Below, one piece after another: positions 51,666-60,861 of a DNA stretch of 64,000 nucleotides; the stretch's first letter is position 1, and every line of letters starts with the position of its first letter. Both the position numbers and the translations under genes were made by a program. The notes below the pieces were generated by a model that worked only from the letters and a program-made list of their open reading frames with translations, was not told where the DNA came from and did not search any database. The DNA is from Streptomyces zingiberis (lineage in GTDB: Bacteria > Actinomycetota > Actinomycetes > Streptomycetales > Streptomycetaceae): positions 1 through 64,000 of the forward strand of contig NZ_JAATEN010000012.1 of NCBI RefSeq assembly GCF_012034935.1, written 5' to 3'.

Positions 51666-52775
51666 ATGCGCGCCGGACACCCCGGACCCACGGCACGCCC
51701 CCCGCGCCTTCTCCGTCTGCCTCGCCCCTCCCGCACCGGCGCACCCCCCGGGGCCACGCGACCGGCGCGCCCGGTGCCGTCCGCCCGGTCCGTCCACGCG
51801 GCCGTGGCCGCCGGCACCGTCCTCGGCCACCTCGCCGACCTGCTCCTCGCCGACCCCCGGCGCGGCCACCCGGTCGCTGCCTTCGGGCGGGCCGCCGGGG
51901 CCGCCGAGCGCCGGCTGTGGCGCGACCACCGGGGCGCCGGGGCGCTGTTCACCCTCCTCTGCGCGGGCGGGGTGACGGCGGGCGCCGCCGGCCTCGGCCG
52001 CGCCGCCCGCCGCTCCCCCGCCGCGACCGCCGCGCTGACCGCCGCCACCACCTGGGCCGCGCTCGGCGGTACCTCCCTGGCGCGGGAGGCGCGCGCCGTC
52101 GGCGGAGCCCTGGCCGCCGGGGACGTGGCGGGCGCGCGGCGGCTGCTTCCCCGGCTCTGCGGGCGCGACCCGCGCGAGCTGGACGAGCGCGGGCTGGCCC
52201 GCGCGGTGGTGGAGTCGGTCGCCGAGAACACCTCCGACGCGGTGGTGGGGGCCCTGGTGTGGGGCGCGCTGGCGGGCGTGCCCGGGTCGGCCGGGTTCCG
52301 TGCCGTCAACACGCTGGACGCGATGGTGGGCCACCGTTCGCCGCGGCTGCTCCGGTTCGGCTGGGCCGCGGCGCGCCTGGACGACCTGGCGGGGCTCCCC
52401 GGTGCCCGGCTCACCGCCGCGCTCGCCGTGCTCGCCGGACCGGACCCGGCCGGGGCGTGGCGGGTGCTGCGGGCCGACGCCCGCCGCCATCCCAGCCCCA
52501 ACGCGGGCCCGGTGGAGGCCGCGTTCGCCGGCGCGCTGGGCGTACGGCTGGGCGGCCCGCTCTCCTACGGGGGGCGGACGGAGCACCGGCCGGTGCTGGG
52601 CGCGGCGGGCCGGCCGCCGGAGGTGGCAGACATCGAGCGGGCGGTGCGCCTGTCGCGCCGGGTGGGAACGCTGGCGCTGGTGGTGTGCGCGGGCGGACGG
52701 CTGGCGTACGGAACGCTGCGGGCCGGCCGGAGCGGCTTGAGCCGCCTCCGGGCGAACGGAGAGGGGACCCGATGA
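51666..52775 (+). CDS. cbiB: Adenosylcobinamide-phosphate synthase CbiB/CobD
   Basis: A 369-residue (or shorter) integral membrane enzyme that attaches aminopropanol phosphate to adenosylcobyric acid. The conserved parts are HLADLLLADPRRGHPVAAFGRAAGAAER, ELDERGLARAVVESVAENTSDAVV, NTLDAMVGHRS and RRHPSPNAGPVEAAFAGALGVRLGG, with several helices. The first 40 residues are Arg/Pro-rich and not conserved, so the true start may be further in (for example a GTG near 51778). First gene of the riboswitch-controlled operon; ATGA overlap with cobQ. Confidence 0.9.
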   Translation: MRAGHPGPTARPPRLLRLPRPSRTGAPPGATRPARPVPSARSVHAAVAAGTVLGHLADLLLADPRRGHPVAAFGRAAGAAERRLWRDHRGAGALFTLLCAGGVTAGAAGLGRAARRSPAATAALTAATTWAALGGTSLAREARAVGGALAAGDVAGARRLLPRLCGRDPRELDERGLARAVVESVAENTSDAVVGALVWGALAGVPGSAGFRAVNTLDAMVGHRSPRLLRFGWAAARLDDLAGLPGARLTAALAVLAGPDPAGAWRVLRADARRHPSPNAGPVEAAFAGALGVRLGGPLSYGGRTEHRPVLGAAGRPPEVADIERAVRLSRRVGTLALVVCAGGRLAYGTLRAGRSGLSRLRANGEGTR

Positions 52776-54481
52776 ACGACGGCACGTTCCACGGCCACGG
52801 CGGCACCCGGCCGGCCGGGCCGGCCCGGCCGCGCCGGGCGGGCCGGGCACCCCGCGGCGGCGGCCTGCTGGTCGCCGGGACCACGTCCGACGCGGGCAAG
52901 AGCGTCGTCACGGCGGGCATCTGCCGCTGGCTGGCCCGGCGCGGGATCTCGGTGGCCCCCTTCAAGGCGCAGAACATGTCGCTGAACTCCTTCGTGACCC
53001 CGGAGGGCGCCGAGATCGGCCGCGCGCAGGCCATGCAGGCGCAGGCGGCGCGGGTGACGCCCTCCGCTCTGATGAACCCGGTCCTGCTCAAGCCGGGCGG
53101 GGACCGGAGCAGCCAGGTGGTGCTGCTCGGCCGGCCGGTGGGTGAGCTGAGCGCCCGGGGCTACTTCGGTCCCGGCACCGCCCCCGGCGCGGCGGGCGCC
53201 GACGGCGGCGCGGGCGGCGCCGAAGGAGGTGCCGACGGCGCCCGCGCGGCCGGCCGGCGCGAGGCCCTGCTGCCGACCGTCCTGGACTGCTACGAGCAGC
53301 TCCGGGCCCGCCACGACGCGGTGATCTGCGAGGGCGCGGGCTCCCCGGCGGAGATCAACCTGCGCCGGCACGACATCGTCAACATGGGCCTGGCCCGGGC
53401 GGCCGGGCTGCCGGTGGTGCTGGTCGGCGACATCGACCGGGGCGGGGTCTTCGCCTCCTTCTTCGGCACCACCGCCCTGCTGAGCCGCGCGGACCAGGCG
53501 CTCGTCGCCGGCTATGTGGTGAACAAGTTCCGGGGCGACGCCACCCTGCTGGAGCCGGGTCTGGCGGCGCTGCGGGGGCTGACGGGCCGGCCCGTGCTGG
53601 GCGTCCTGCCGTTCGCGCGGGGACTGGGCATCGACGAGGAGGACGGGCTGCGCCTCTCGCTGCGCGGCGCGGTGCGCGAGCCGGACGTCGCGCCGCCGCA
53701 CGGCGAGGAGGTGCTGCGGGTGACGGTGGCGGCCGTCCCCCTGATGTCGAACTTCACCGACCTCGACGCGCTCGCCGCCGAGCCGGGCGTCCTGGTGCGC
53801 TTCGCCGACCGGCCCGAGGAACTGGCCGACGCCGATCTGGTGATCCTGCCGGGCACCCGCGGCACCGTCCACGCGCTGCGCTGGCTGCGGGAGCGCGGGC
53901 TCGCCGACGCGGTGGCGCGCCGGGCCGCGGAGGGCCGCCCCGTGCTCGGCATCTGCGGCGGCTACCAGATGCTCGGCGCGTGCGTGGAGGACGAGGTGGA
54001 GTCCCGCGCCGGGACGGTGGACGGGCTGGGGCTGCTGCCCCTGCGGGTGCGGTTCGCGCGGGAGAAGACCCTGGGGCGGCCGGAGGGCACGGCCCTGGGC
54101 GAGCCGGTGTCGGGGTACGAGATCCACCACGGGGTGGCCACCGTGACCGGCGGCGAGCCGTTCATCACCGGCGAAGGCGGCGCCCCGCTGGACGGCTGCC
54201 GGGTGGGCTCCGTACGGGGCACCCACTGGCACGGCTCGCTGGAGAGCGACGGGTTCCGCCGCGCCTTCCTCCGCCAGGTGGCGCGGGAGGCCGGACGCCG
54301 CTTCGTACCCGCCCCGGACACCGCCTTCGGCGCGCTCCGTGAGGAACAGCTCGACCGGCTCGGCGATCTGATCGAGGAACACGCCGACACCGAGGGGCTG
54401 CTGCGGCTGATCGAGCGGGGGGCGCCGCCGGGGCTGCCGTTCGTCCCGCCGGGCGTGCCGGAGGAGGCCGGGGCCGGGTAG
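52772..54481 (+). CDS. cobQ: Cobyric acid synthase CobQ
   Basis: A 569-residue glutamine-dependent amidase converting adenosylcobyrinic a,c-diamide to adenosylcobyric acid. The N-terminal ATP domain has GTTSDAGKSVVTAGI (Walker-like), QNMSLNSFVTPEG and CEGAGSPAEINLR. The C-terminal class I glutaminase has the nucleophile Cys in LGICGGYQMLG and His in GTHWHGSLE. A Gly/Ala-rich insert (about 135-170, GAAGADGGAGGAEGGADG) is absent from typical CobQ and probably loops out. A 35-residue basic extension precedes the conserved start. Overlaps cbiB by 4 nt. Confidence 0.93.
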   Translation: MNDGTFHGHGGTRPAGPARPRRAGRAPRGGGLLVAGTTSDAGKSVVTAGICRWLARRGISVAPFKAQNMSLNSFVTPEGAEIGRAQAMQAQAARVTPSALMNPVLLKPGGDRSSQVVLLGRPVGELSARGYFGPGTAPGAAGADGGAGGAEGGADGARAAGRREALLPTVLDCYEQLRARHDAVICEGAGSPAEINLRRHDIVNMGLARAAGLPVVLVGDIDRGGVFASFFGTTALLSRADQALVAGYVVNKFRGDATLLEPGLAALRGLTGRPVLGVLPFARGLGIDEEDGLRLSLRGAVREPDVAPPHGEEVLRVTVAAVPLMSNFTDLDALAAEPGVLVRFADRPEELADADLVILPGTRGTVHALRWLRERGLADAVARRAAEGRPVLGICGGYQMLGACVEDEVESRAGTVDGLGLLPLRVRFAREKTLGRPEGTALGEPVSGYEIHHGVATVTGGEPFITGEGGAPLDGCRVGSVRGTHWHGSLESDGFRRAFLRQVAREAGRRFVPAPDTAFGALREEQLDRLGDLIEEHADTEGLLRLIERGAPPGLPFVPPGVPEEAGAG

Positions 54482-54835
54482 CGGCACGGTGCGCGCGCCG
54501 AGCGGGCGCGGACCGGCCGGGCGGAGGGGGCCGCGCGACAGGCCGCGCGCCGCCGTCCGGCCCCCGGAGCCACCCGGGCGGTCCGGTCCCGCGAGAGCGT
54601 CTCCACCGCACCGGGCGGCGCCCAGGGGCCCGTACCGGCCGCGTGGCTCCGTCCCGGACGGCCCCACGCACCGCACCGTGCCGGCCCACGGCCCGGTCCG
54701 CCGGGCCGCCTGGAACACCTGTCCGAACTGCCCCGGCCCGGCTGAACCGCCCGGCCCGGCCTGACCCGGCCTGACCCGGCCGACCTGCCTGACCGTCCTG
54801 TGACCGATTCCCGAGGGCTCCCCCGGAGGGCACCC
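54482..54835. other. Spacer between cobQ and the chelatase gene
   Basis: A 354-nt interval with no supported gene. It contains a 10-bp tandem CCCGGCCTGA (54755-54784) just upstream of the chelatase gene. I see no second B12 box. Confidence 0.4.
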
Positions 54836-57214
54836 ATGAGTGATATCGCCGGCACCGTTCACCCCTATCCGTTCACGGCCGTCGTCGGCATGGACGACCT
54901 GCGGCTGGGCCTGCTGCTGAACGCGGTCTCCCCGGCCGTGGGCGGCGTGCTCGTCCGCGGCGAGAAGGGCACCGCCAAGTCGACGGCCGTCCGCGCGCTG
55001 GCCGCGCTGCTGCCACCGGTGCCCGTGGTGCCGGGCTGCCGGTTCTCCTGCGATCCGCAGGCCCCGGACCCCGCCTGCCCCGACGGCCCGCACACCGCCG
55101 GGCCGGGGTCGGAGCGCCCGGCCCGGATGGTCGAGCTGCCCGTCGGCGCCTCGGAGGACCGCCTGGTCGGCGCGCTCGACCTGGAACGCGCCCTGGCCGA
55201 GGGGAAGAAGGCGTACGAGCCGGGGCTGCTCGCCGAGGCGCACCGGGGTGTGCTCTACGTCGACGAGGTCAACCTCCTCCACGACCACCTGGTGGATCTG
55301 CTGCTGGACGCGGCCGCCATGGGCGCCTCCTACGTGGAGCGCGAGGGGGTCTCCGTGCGGCACGCGGCGCGCTTCCTGCTGGTCGGCACGATGAACCCGG
55401 AGGAGGGCGAGCTGCGCCCGCAGTTGCTGGACCGGTTCGGGCTGACGGTGGAGGTCGCCGCGGCACGGGAGCCGGCGCGGCGGGTGGAGGTCGTCCGGCG
55501 GCGGCTCGCCCATGACGCCGACCCGGCGGCCTTCGCCGCGCGCTGGGCGCCCGAGGAGGCGGCGCTGCGCGGGCGGATAGCCGCGGCGCGCGCCCTGCTG
55601 CCGTCGGTGGAGCTGGACGACCGGACCCTGCGGCGGATCGCGACGGTGTGCGCGGCGTTCGAGGTGGACGGGATGCGCGCCGACATCGTGATGGCCCGGA
55701 CCGCGGCCGCCCTGGCCGCCTGGGCCGGCCGCACCGAGGTACGTGAGGAGGACGTGCGGCGGGCCGCGCTGCTGGCGCTGCCGCACCGGCGGCGGCGCAA
55801 TCCGTTCGACGCCCCGGGGCTGGACGAGGACACCCTCGACCGGGCGCTCGCGGAGGCCGGCGAGGACGACGGGCCGGACCCCGGCCCGGGTGACGGCGGC
55901 CCGGAGGGACCCGGCGGACCACCACCGGAGGACGGCGGGCCCGGCGGCGACGGCGGCACGGGCGCGGACGCCGCGGACCGCCCGGACGGTTCGGCCGGCC
56001 CGCGCGACGGCACCGGAGCGGACGGTGCCGGGAACCCGGCCGGCCGGCCGGAGGCGGACGGTGCCGGCCGCGACCCGGACCGGGCCGACGGGGCCGGCGG
56101 GGCGGACGGCGAGGACGGTGAGGACGGCAAGAACGCCGCGGAGCCGGCGCCCGGCACCTCCGCCCCCGGCGGCCCGAACGCCGGCGGCTCCGCCGAGGAC
56201 CGTCCCGGTACCGGCGGTCCCGAGGGCCCCGGCGGCCCCGAGCAGAGCCCGGTCCGGGCCGGTGAGCCCTTCCGCACCCGGGTGCTGAGCGTCCCCGGTC
56301 TCGGCGAGGGGGCGGCCGGCCGGCGTTCGCGCGCCCTCACCCGCCAGGGGCGCACCACCGGCGCCCGGCGGCCCCGGGGCGCCCTGCGGGCGCTGCACCT
56401 CCCGGCGACCGTACGGGCCGCCGCCCCGCACCAGCGCGCCCGGGGACGCTCCGGCCGCGGGCTGCTGGTGCGGCGTGAGGATCTGCGCGAGGCGGTGCGC
56501 GAGGGCCGGGAGGGCAATCTGGTGCTGTTCCTGGTGGACGCCTCCGGTTCGATGGCGGCGCGGCGGCGCATGGGCGCGGTGAAGGGCGCCGTGCTCTCCC
56601 TGCTACTCGACGCCTACCAGCGGCGCGACAAGGTGGGGCTGATCACCTTCCGCGGCGCGGGGGCGGAGCTGGCCCTGCCGCCGACCTCGTCGGTGGAGGC
56701 CGCCGCCGCCCGGCTGGGATCGCTGCCGACGGGGGGCCGCACCCCGCTGGCCGCCGGGCTGCTGCGGGCCCGGGACGTGCTGCGGGTGGAGCGGCTGCGC
56801 GATCCGTCCCGGCGGCCGCTGCTGGTCGTCGTGACGGACGGCCGGGCCACGGCCGCGCGGGGCGCGTCCGGGGCACCGGGCGCGGGAGCGCGGCGCGCGG
56901 ACGATCCGCTCACCCCGGTGGAGCGGGCCGCGGGCCTGCTCGCCTCCGACGGGGTCGCCTCGGTGGTGGTGGACTGCGAGACCGGTCCGGTGCGGCTCGG
57001 GCTGGCCGGCGTCCTCGCCGCCCGGCTGGGCGGGCCCGCCGTGACCCTGGACGAGTTGCGCGCGGAGAGCGTGGCCGGACTGGTCCAGGAGGTCCGCGGG
57101 GCCGGGAGCAGCCGGGGCGCGCGGGGCGCGGCCGGCGCGCCGGGCACCGCCCCACCGGTCCCCCCGGCACCGCCGGCGAGGCCGGGGAGCCATCGCACGA
57201 GGAGGGCCGCCTGA
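54836..57214 (+). CDS. ChlI/ChlD-type chelatase subunit, probable cobalt chelatase component
   Basis: A 792-residue fusion of an AAA+ module and a von Willebrand A domain, as in magnesium/cobalt chelatase small subunits. The AAA+ part (about 1-335) has Walker A GEKGTAKST (42-50), Walker B GVLYVDEVNLL and sensor LLVGTMNPEEGELRPQLLDRF. A linker of about 190 residues (340-530) is Gly/Pro/Asp-rich. The vWA domain has MIDAS DASGSM (Asp568), with Thr in TGGRTPLAAGL and Asp in VVVTDGRA. It should power cobalt insertion by CobN, which is not in this window. Its stop and the cobO start share TGATG. Confidence 0.9.
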   Translation: MSDIAGTVHPYPFTAVVGMDDLRLGLLLNAVSPAVGGVLVRGEKGTAKSTAVRALAALLPPVPVVPGCRFSCDPQAPDPACPDGPHTAGPGSERPARMVELPVGASEDRLVGALDLERALAEGKKAYEPGLLAEAHRGVLYVDEVNLLHDHLVDLLLDAAAMGASYVEREGVSVRHAARFLLVGTMNPEEGELRPQLLDRFGLTVEVAAAREPARRVEVVRRRLAHDADPAAFAARWAPEEAALRGRIAAARALLPSVELDDRTLRRIATVCAAFEVDGMRADIVMARTAAALAAWAGRTEVREEDVRRAALLALPHRRRRNPFDAPGLDEDTLDRALAEAGEDDGPDPGPGDGGPEGPGGPPPEDGGPGGDGGTGADAADRPDGSAGPRDGTGADGAGNPAGRPEADGAGRDPDRADGAGGADGEDGEDGKNAAEPAPGTSAPGGPNAGGSAEDRPGTGGPEGPGGPEQSPVRAGEPFRTRVLSVPGLGEGAAGRRSRALTRQGRTTGARRPRGALRALHLPATVRAAAPHQRARGRSGRGLLVRREDLREAVREGREGNLVLFLVDASGSMAARRRMGAVKGAVLSLLLDAYQRRDKVGLITFRGAGAELALPPTSSVEAAAARLGSLPTGGRTPLAAGLLRARDVLRVERLRDPSRRPLLVVVTDGRATAARGASGAPGAGARRADDPLTPVERAAGLLASDGVASVVVDCETGPVRLGLAGVLAARLGGPAVTLDELRAESVAGLVQEVRGAGSSRGARGAAGAPGTAPPVPPAPPARPGSHRTRRAA

Positions 57215-57810
57215 TGCCCCGGGGAAAGCCGGAGACCGTGCCCGAGGACGGCCTGACGACCCGTCAGCGCCGCCACCGCCCGCTGCTGATGGTGCACACC
57301 GGCACCGGCAAGGGGAAGTCCACCGCCGCCTTCGGGACGGCGCTGCGGGCCTGGAACCAGGGCTGGCCGATCGGGGTGTTCCAGTTCGTCAAGTCCGCGA
57401 AGTGGCGGGTCGGCGAGGAGCGGGCGCTGCGCGTCCTGGGCGACTCGGGCGAGGGCGGCAGCGTCACCTGGCACAAGATGGGTGAGGGCTGGTCCTGGAT
57501 CCAGCGCGCCCCGGAGTCGAGCGAGGAGGCGGCCCGCGAGGGCTGGGAGCAGGTCAAACGGGATCTGGCCGCCGAGACCCACCGGCTGTACGTGCTCGAC
57601 GAGTTCGCCTATCCGCTCCACTGGGGATGGATCGACACCGGCGAGGTCGTCTCGGTGCTGCGGGACCGGCCGGGCACCCAGCATGTCGTGATCACCGGCC
57701 GGAACGCGCCCCGCGAACTCCTCGACGCGGCCGATCTGGTCACGGAGATGACCAAGGTGAAGCACCCGATGGACGCGGGCCGGAAGGGCCAGCGGGGCAT
57801 CGAATGGTGA
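57214..57810 (+). CDS. cobO: Cob(I)yrinic acid a,c-diamide adenosyltransferase CobO
   Basis: A 198-residue ATP:corrinoid adenosyltransferase (CobA/CobO family). The P-loop GTGKGKST lies at 30-37; FQFVKSAKWRVGEE and the Glu/Asp-rich VLDEFAYPLHWGW carry substrate-binding residues, VVITGRNAP the adenosine loop, and the family terminus MTKVKHPMDAGRKGQRGIEW is intact. It transfers the 5'-deoxyadenosyl group to the corrinoid cobalt. Its ATG shares a base with the chelatase stop. It overlaps cobB by 7 nt at the 3' end. Confidence 0.95.
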   Translation: MPRGKPETVPEDGLTTRQRRHRPLLMVHTGTGKGKSTAAFGTALRAWNQGWPIGVFQFVKSAKWRVGEERALRVLGDSGEGGSVTWHKMGEGWSWIQRAPESSEEAAREGWEQVKRDLAAETHRLYVLDEFAYPLHWGWIDTGEVVSVLRDRPGTQHVVITGRNAPRELLDAADLVTEMTKVKHPMDAGRKGQRGIEW

Positions 57811-59294
57811 ACCGCGCGCCCCGGCCCGGCCCGGGCCCGGCCGGCGGGCACGGGAGCCGCACCGGGACACCCGGGAGTACCGGGACGGACCGGGCGTCCG
57901 GAACGGCTCCGGCCGCCGCGCGGGCGGTACCGCGGCTGGTGATCGCGGCGCCCGCCTCGGGCAGCGGCAAGACGACCGTGGCCACCGGCCTGATGGCCGC
58001 CTTCGCCGCCCGGGGCCTGGCCGTCTCCCCGCACAAGGTCGGCCCCGACTACATCGACCCGGGCTACCACGCGCTCGCCACCGGCCGCCCGGGCCGCAAT
58101 CTCGACGCCTGGCTCTGCGGGCCGGAGCGGCTGCTGCCGCTGTTCCTGCACGGCGCCGCCGGCGCGGACCTGGCGGTCGTCGAGGGGGTGATGGGCCTGT
58201 ACGACGGGGCCGTGGGCCGGGGCGAGCTGGCCTCGACCGCGCAGGTGGCGAAGGTGCTGCGGGCCCCGGTGGTGCTCGTGGTGGACGCGTCCGCGCAGGC
58301 CCGTTCGGTGGCGGCGCTGGTGCACGGTTTCGCCTCCTGGGACCCGGAGGTGCGGCTGGCCGGCGTCGTCCTCAACAAGCTGGGCTCCGATCGCCACGAG
58401 GAACTGCTCCGCGAGGCGCTGGACGGGTCCGGGGTACCGGTCCTCGGCGCGCTGCGCCGGACGCCGGACGCGGGCACGCCCTCCCGCCACCTGGGCCTGG
58501 TGCCGGCCGCCGAGCGGCGGGCCGAGGCGGTCGCGTCCGTGGCCGCCCTGGCCGAACGGGTCCGCGCGGGGTGCGATCTGGCGGCCCTGCACGCCCTGGC
58601 CCGCTCCGCCCCGCCGCTGCCCGGCCCGGCCTGGGACCCGGCGGCGGAGGCGCCGGGGCCGGCCGGGGAAGACGGGCCGGTGCCGGGGCCCGGCCGGCCC
58701 GTGGTGGCCGTGGCCGGCGGGCCCGCCTTCACCTTCGGCTACGCCGAGCACACCGAACTCCTCACGGCGGCCGGCGCCGAGGTGGTCCCCTTCGACCCGC
58801 TGCGCGACGAGGGACTGCCGCCGGACACCGCCGGGCTGGTCCTCGGCGGCGGCTTCCCCGAGGTGTACGCGCCCGAACTCGCCGCCAACGCACCGCTGCG
58901 CGAGGCGGTCGCCGCGCTCGCCGCGCGGGGCGCGCCGGTGGCCGCGGAGTGCGCCGGGCTGCTGTATCTGGCCCGCTCGCTGGACGGCCGGCCGATGTGC
59001 GGGGTGCTGGACGCGGAGGCGCGGATGACGGAGCGGCTGACCCTCGGCTACCGCGAGGCCGTGGCGCCCGCCGGGAGCCTGCTCGCCCCGGCGGGCACAC
59101 GGCTGCGCGGCCACGAGTTCCACCGGACCGTGGTCGAACCGGGGGCCGGGCCCACCCCCGCCTGGCGGGTGGAGCATCCCGCGCGGCGCCCCGAGGGGTT
59201 CTCCCGCGGCGGCGTGCACGCCTCCTACCTCCATCTGCACTGGGCGGGCGCCCCGGGTCTGGCCCGCCGCCTCGTCCGGCGGTGCGCCCGGTGA
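57804..59294 (+). CDS. cobB: Cobyrinic acid a,c-diamide synthase CobB
   Basis: A 496-residue glutamine-dependent amidase acting on the a and c side chains of the corrin ring. N-terminal APASGSGKTTVATGL, HKVGPDYIDPGYH and VEGVMGLYDG are the ATP and corrin sites; the C-terminal glutaminase has Cys in AECAGLLYL and His in ASYLHLHW. A 40-residue Gly/Pro/Thr-rich extension precedes the conserved start. ATG 57804 (or GTG 57807) overlaps the cobO end. A second GTGA overlap leads to the CobC fusion gene. Aerobic-type cobalamin pathway marker. Confidence 0.94.
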   Translation: MVNRAPRPGPGPAGGHGSRTGTPGSTGTDRASGTAPAAARAVPRLVIAAPASGSGKTTVATGLMAAFAARGLAVSPHKVGPDYIDPGYHALATGRPGRNLDAWLCGPERLLPLFLHGAAGADLAVVEGVMGLYDGAVGRGELASTAQVAKVLRAPVVLVVDASAQARSVAALVHGFASWDPEVRLAGVVLNKLGSDRHEELLREALDGSGVPVLGALRRTPDAGTPSRHLGLVPAAERRAEAVASVAALAERVRAGCDLAALHALARSAPPLPGPAWDPAAEAPGPAGEDGPVPGPGRPVVAVAGGPAFTFGYAEHTELLTAAGAEVVPFDPLRDEGLPPDTAGLVLGGGFPEVYAPELAANAPLREAVAALAARGAPVAAECAGLLYLARSLDGRPMCGVLDAEARMTERLTLGYREAVAPAGSLLAPAGTRLRGHEFHRTVVEPGAGPTPAWRVEHPARRPEGFSRGGVHASYLHLHWAGAPGLARRLVRRCAR

Positions 59295-60721
59295 CCGGCT
59301 CCGGGGAGCGGCCCGCGGCACTGGTGGCCGGGGTGGGGGCGCGGGCCGGGGTGAGCGCCGCGGAGGTGCTGGCGCTGCTCCGGGAGACGCTGGCGGAGGC
59401 CGGTCTCCGCCCGGACGCGGTGACGCTGCTGGCCACGGCCGAGGCGAAGGCGGACGAGGCCGGGCTCGGGGCGGCGGCGGCCCGGCTCGGCGTGCCGCTG
59501 GTGGCGTACCCGGCGCGGGAGCTGGCCGCGGTGGACGTCGAGCACCCCTCCGGCGCCGCGCTCGCCACCGTGGGAGCGGCGGGGGTCGCCGAGGCGGCGG
59601 CCCTCCTCGCCGCGGGCCCCGGCGCCACGCTGCTGGTCCCCAAGCGGCGCGCCCCGCGGGTGACGGTGGCCCTGGCCGGGGAGCCCGACCTCCGGCACCA
59701 CGGCGACGCCGAGATCCGGGGCTCGGACCTGACCGACCTCGCCGTCAACGTCCGGGCGGGAACGCCGCCGGGCTGGCTGCGGGAGCGTCTCGCGGCGTCG
59801 CTCACCACCCTCGCCGCCTACCCGGACGGCGGCCCGGCGCGGGAGGCCGTCGCCCGGCGGCACGGGCTGCCCACGGCGCGGGTGCTGCTGACGGCCGGGG
59901 CCGCGGAGGCGTTCACACTGATCGCACGGGCGTTCGCGCCGCGCCGGCCGGTGGTGGTGCATCCGCAGTTCACGGAGGTGGAGGCCGCCTTGCGGGACGC
60001 GGGGCACCGGGTGGACCGGGTGCTGCTGCGCGCCGCGGAGGGCTTCCGGCTCCGCCCCGGCGCCGTACCGGAGGACGCGGACCTCGTCGTGGTCGGCAAC
60101 CCCACCAACCCCACCTCGGTGCTCCATCCGGCGGACGGCCCCGCGGGGCTGGCGGCGCTGGCCCGGCCGGGGCGGCTGCTCGTGGTCGACGAGGCGTTCA
60201 TCGACGCCGTGCCGGGCGAGCGGCACTCGCTGGCCGGGCGGACGGATCTGCCGGGCTTGGTGGTGGTGCGCAGTCTCACCAAGACCTGGGGGCTGGCCGG
60301 CCTCCGCGTGGGCTACGTCCTGGCCGGGCCGGAGCGGATCGCGGAGCTGGCCCGCGCCCAGCCGCCGTGGCCGGTCTCCACGCCCGCGCTGACGGCGGCG
60401 GTGGCCTGCTGCGAGCCGCGGGCTCTCGCGGAGGCGGCCCGGGCGGCCGAGCGCGGGGCGGCCGACCGGGAGGTGCTGCTGGAGCGGCTGGCGCGCTTCC
60501 CGCAGATCACCGTCACCACCCCCGCGGCAGGACCCTTCCTGCTGGTCCGGCTGGCGGGGGCGGCGGCGATCCGGGAACGGCTGCGCGGCCGGGGCTTCGC
60601 CCTGCGGCGCGGGGACACGTTCCCGGGCCTGGGCGCGGACTGGCTCCGGATCACCGTCCGGGACCCGGAGACCACGGACCGCTTCGCGGCGGCCCTGGCC
60701 CACGCACTCACCGGCCGCTGA
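59291..60721 (+). CDS. cobC: CbiG C-terminal domain fused to CobC aminotransferase-like decarboxylase
   Basis: A 476-residue two-domain protein. Residues 8-128 match the CbiG C-terminal (CobE) domain: GVGARAGVSAAEVLALLRETL, ATAEAKADEAGL, and the ELAAVDVEHPSGA stretch. Residues 145-474 are a class I/II PLP enzyme of the CobC (L-threonine-O-3-phosphate decarboxylase) type: GNPTNPTSVL, VVDEAFIDAVPG, and PLP Lys331 in SLTKTWGLAGLRVGY. The decarboxylase would make aminopropanol phosphate for CbiB. This resembles the actinobacterial Rv2231c-type protein as I remember it. GTG 59291 overlaps cobB (GTGA). Last gene of the operon. Confidence 0.87.
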   Translation: MTGSGERPAALVAGVGARAGVSAAEVLALLRETLAEAGLRPDAVTLLATAEAKADEAGLGAAAARLGVPLVAYPARELAAVDVEHPSGAALATVGAAGVAEAAALLAAGPGATLLVPKRRAPRVTVALAGEPDLRHHGDAEIRGSDLTDLAVNVRAGTPPGWLRERLAASLTTLAAYPDGGPAREAVARRHGLPTARVLLTAGAAEAFTLIARAFAPRRPVVVHPQFTEVEAALRDAGHRVDRVLLRAAEGFRLRPGAVPEDADLVVVGNPTNPTSVLHPADGPAGLAALARPGRLLVVDEAFIDAVPGERHSLAGRTDLPGLVVVRSLTKTWGLAGLRVGYVLAGPERIAELARAQPPWPVSTPALTAAVACCEPRALAEAARAAERGAADREVLLERLARFPQITVTTPAAGPFLLVRLAGAAAIRERLRGRGFALRRGDTFPGLGADWLRITVRDPETTDRFAAALAHALTGR

Positions 60722-60861
60722 CCGGAGCGCCCGGCCCGGGCCCCGCGCCGTCACCCGCACCGGGCGGGTCCGAGCGGGTCCGGACCGGCATCCGCGCGGT
60801 CCGGGCCGTTCTCCGCACCGTCCGGGCCCGCCCGGGTCCCGGCGCTCCCCGGGAGAGGCGA

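Noticed and set aside
51514-51975. ORF just after the cobalamin riboswitch
   Set aside because: It overlaps the start of cbiB in another frame, is Arg/Pro-rich, and its ribosome site is too close to the ATG. cbiB has the conserved protein.
54489-54764. A 91-codon frame in the cobQ-chelatase spacer
   Set aside because: Arg/Pro/Gly low complexity without a ribosome site; no resemblance to a CobN fragment.
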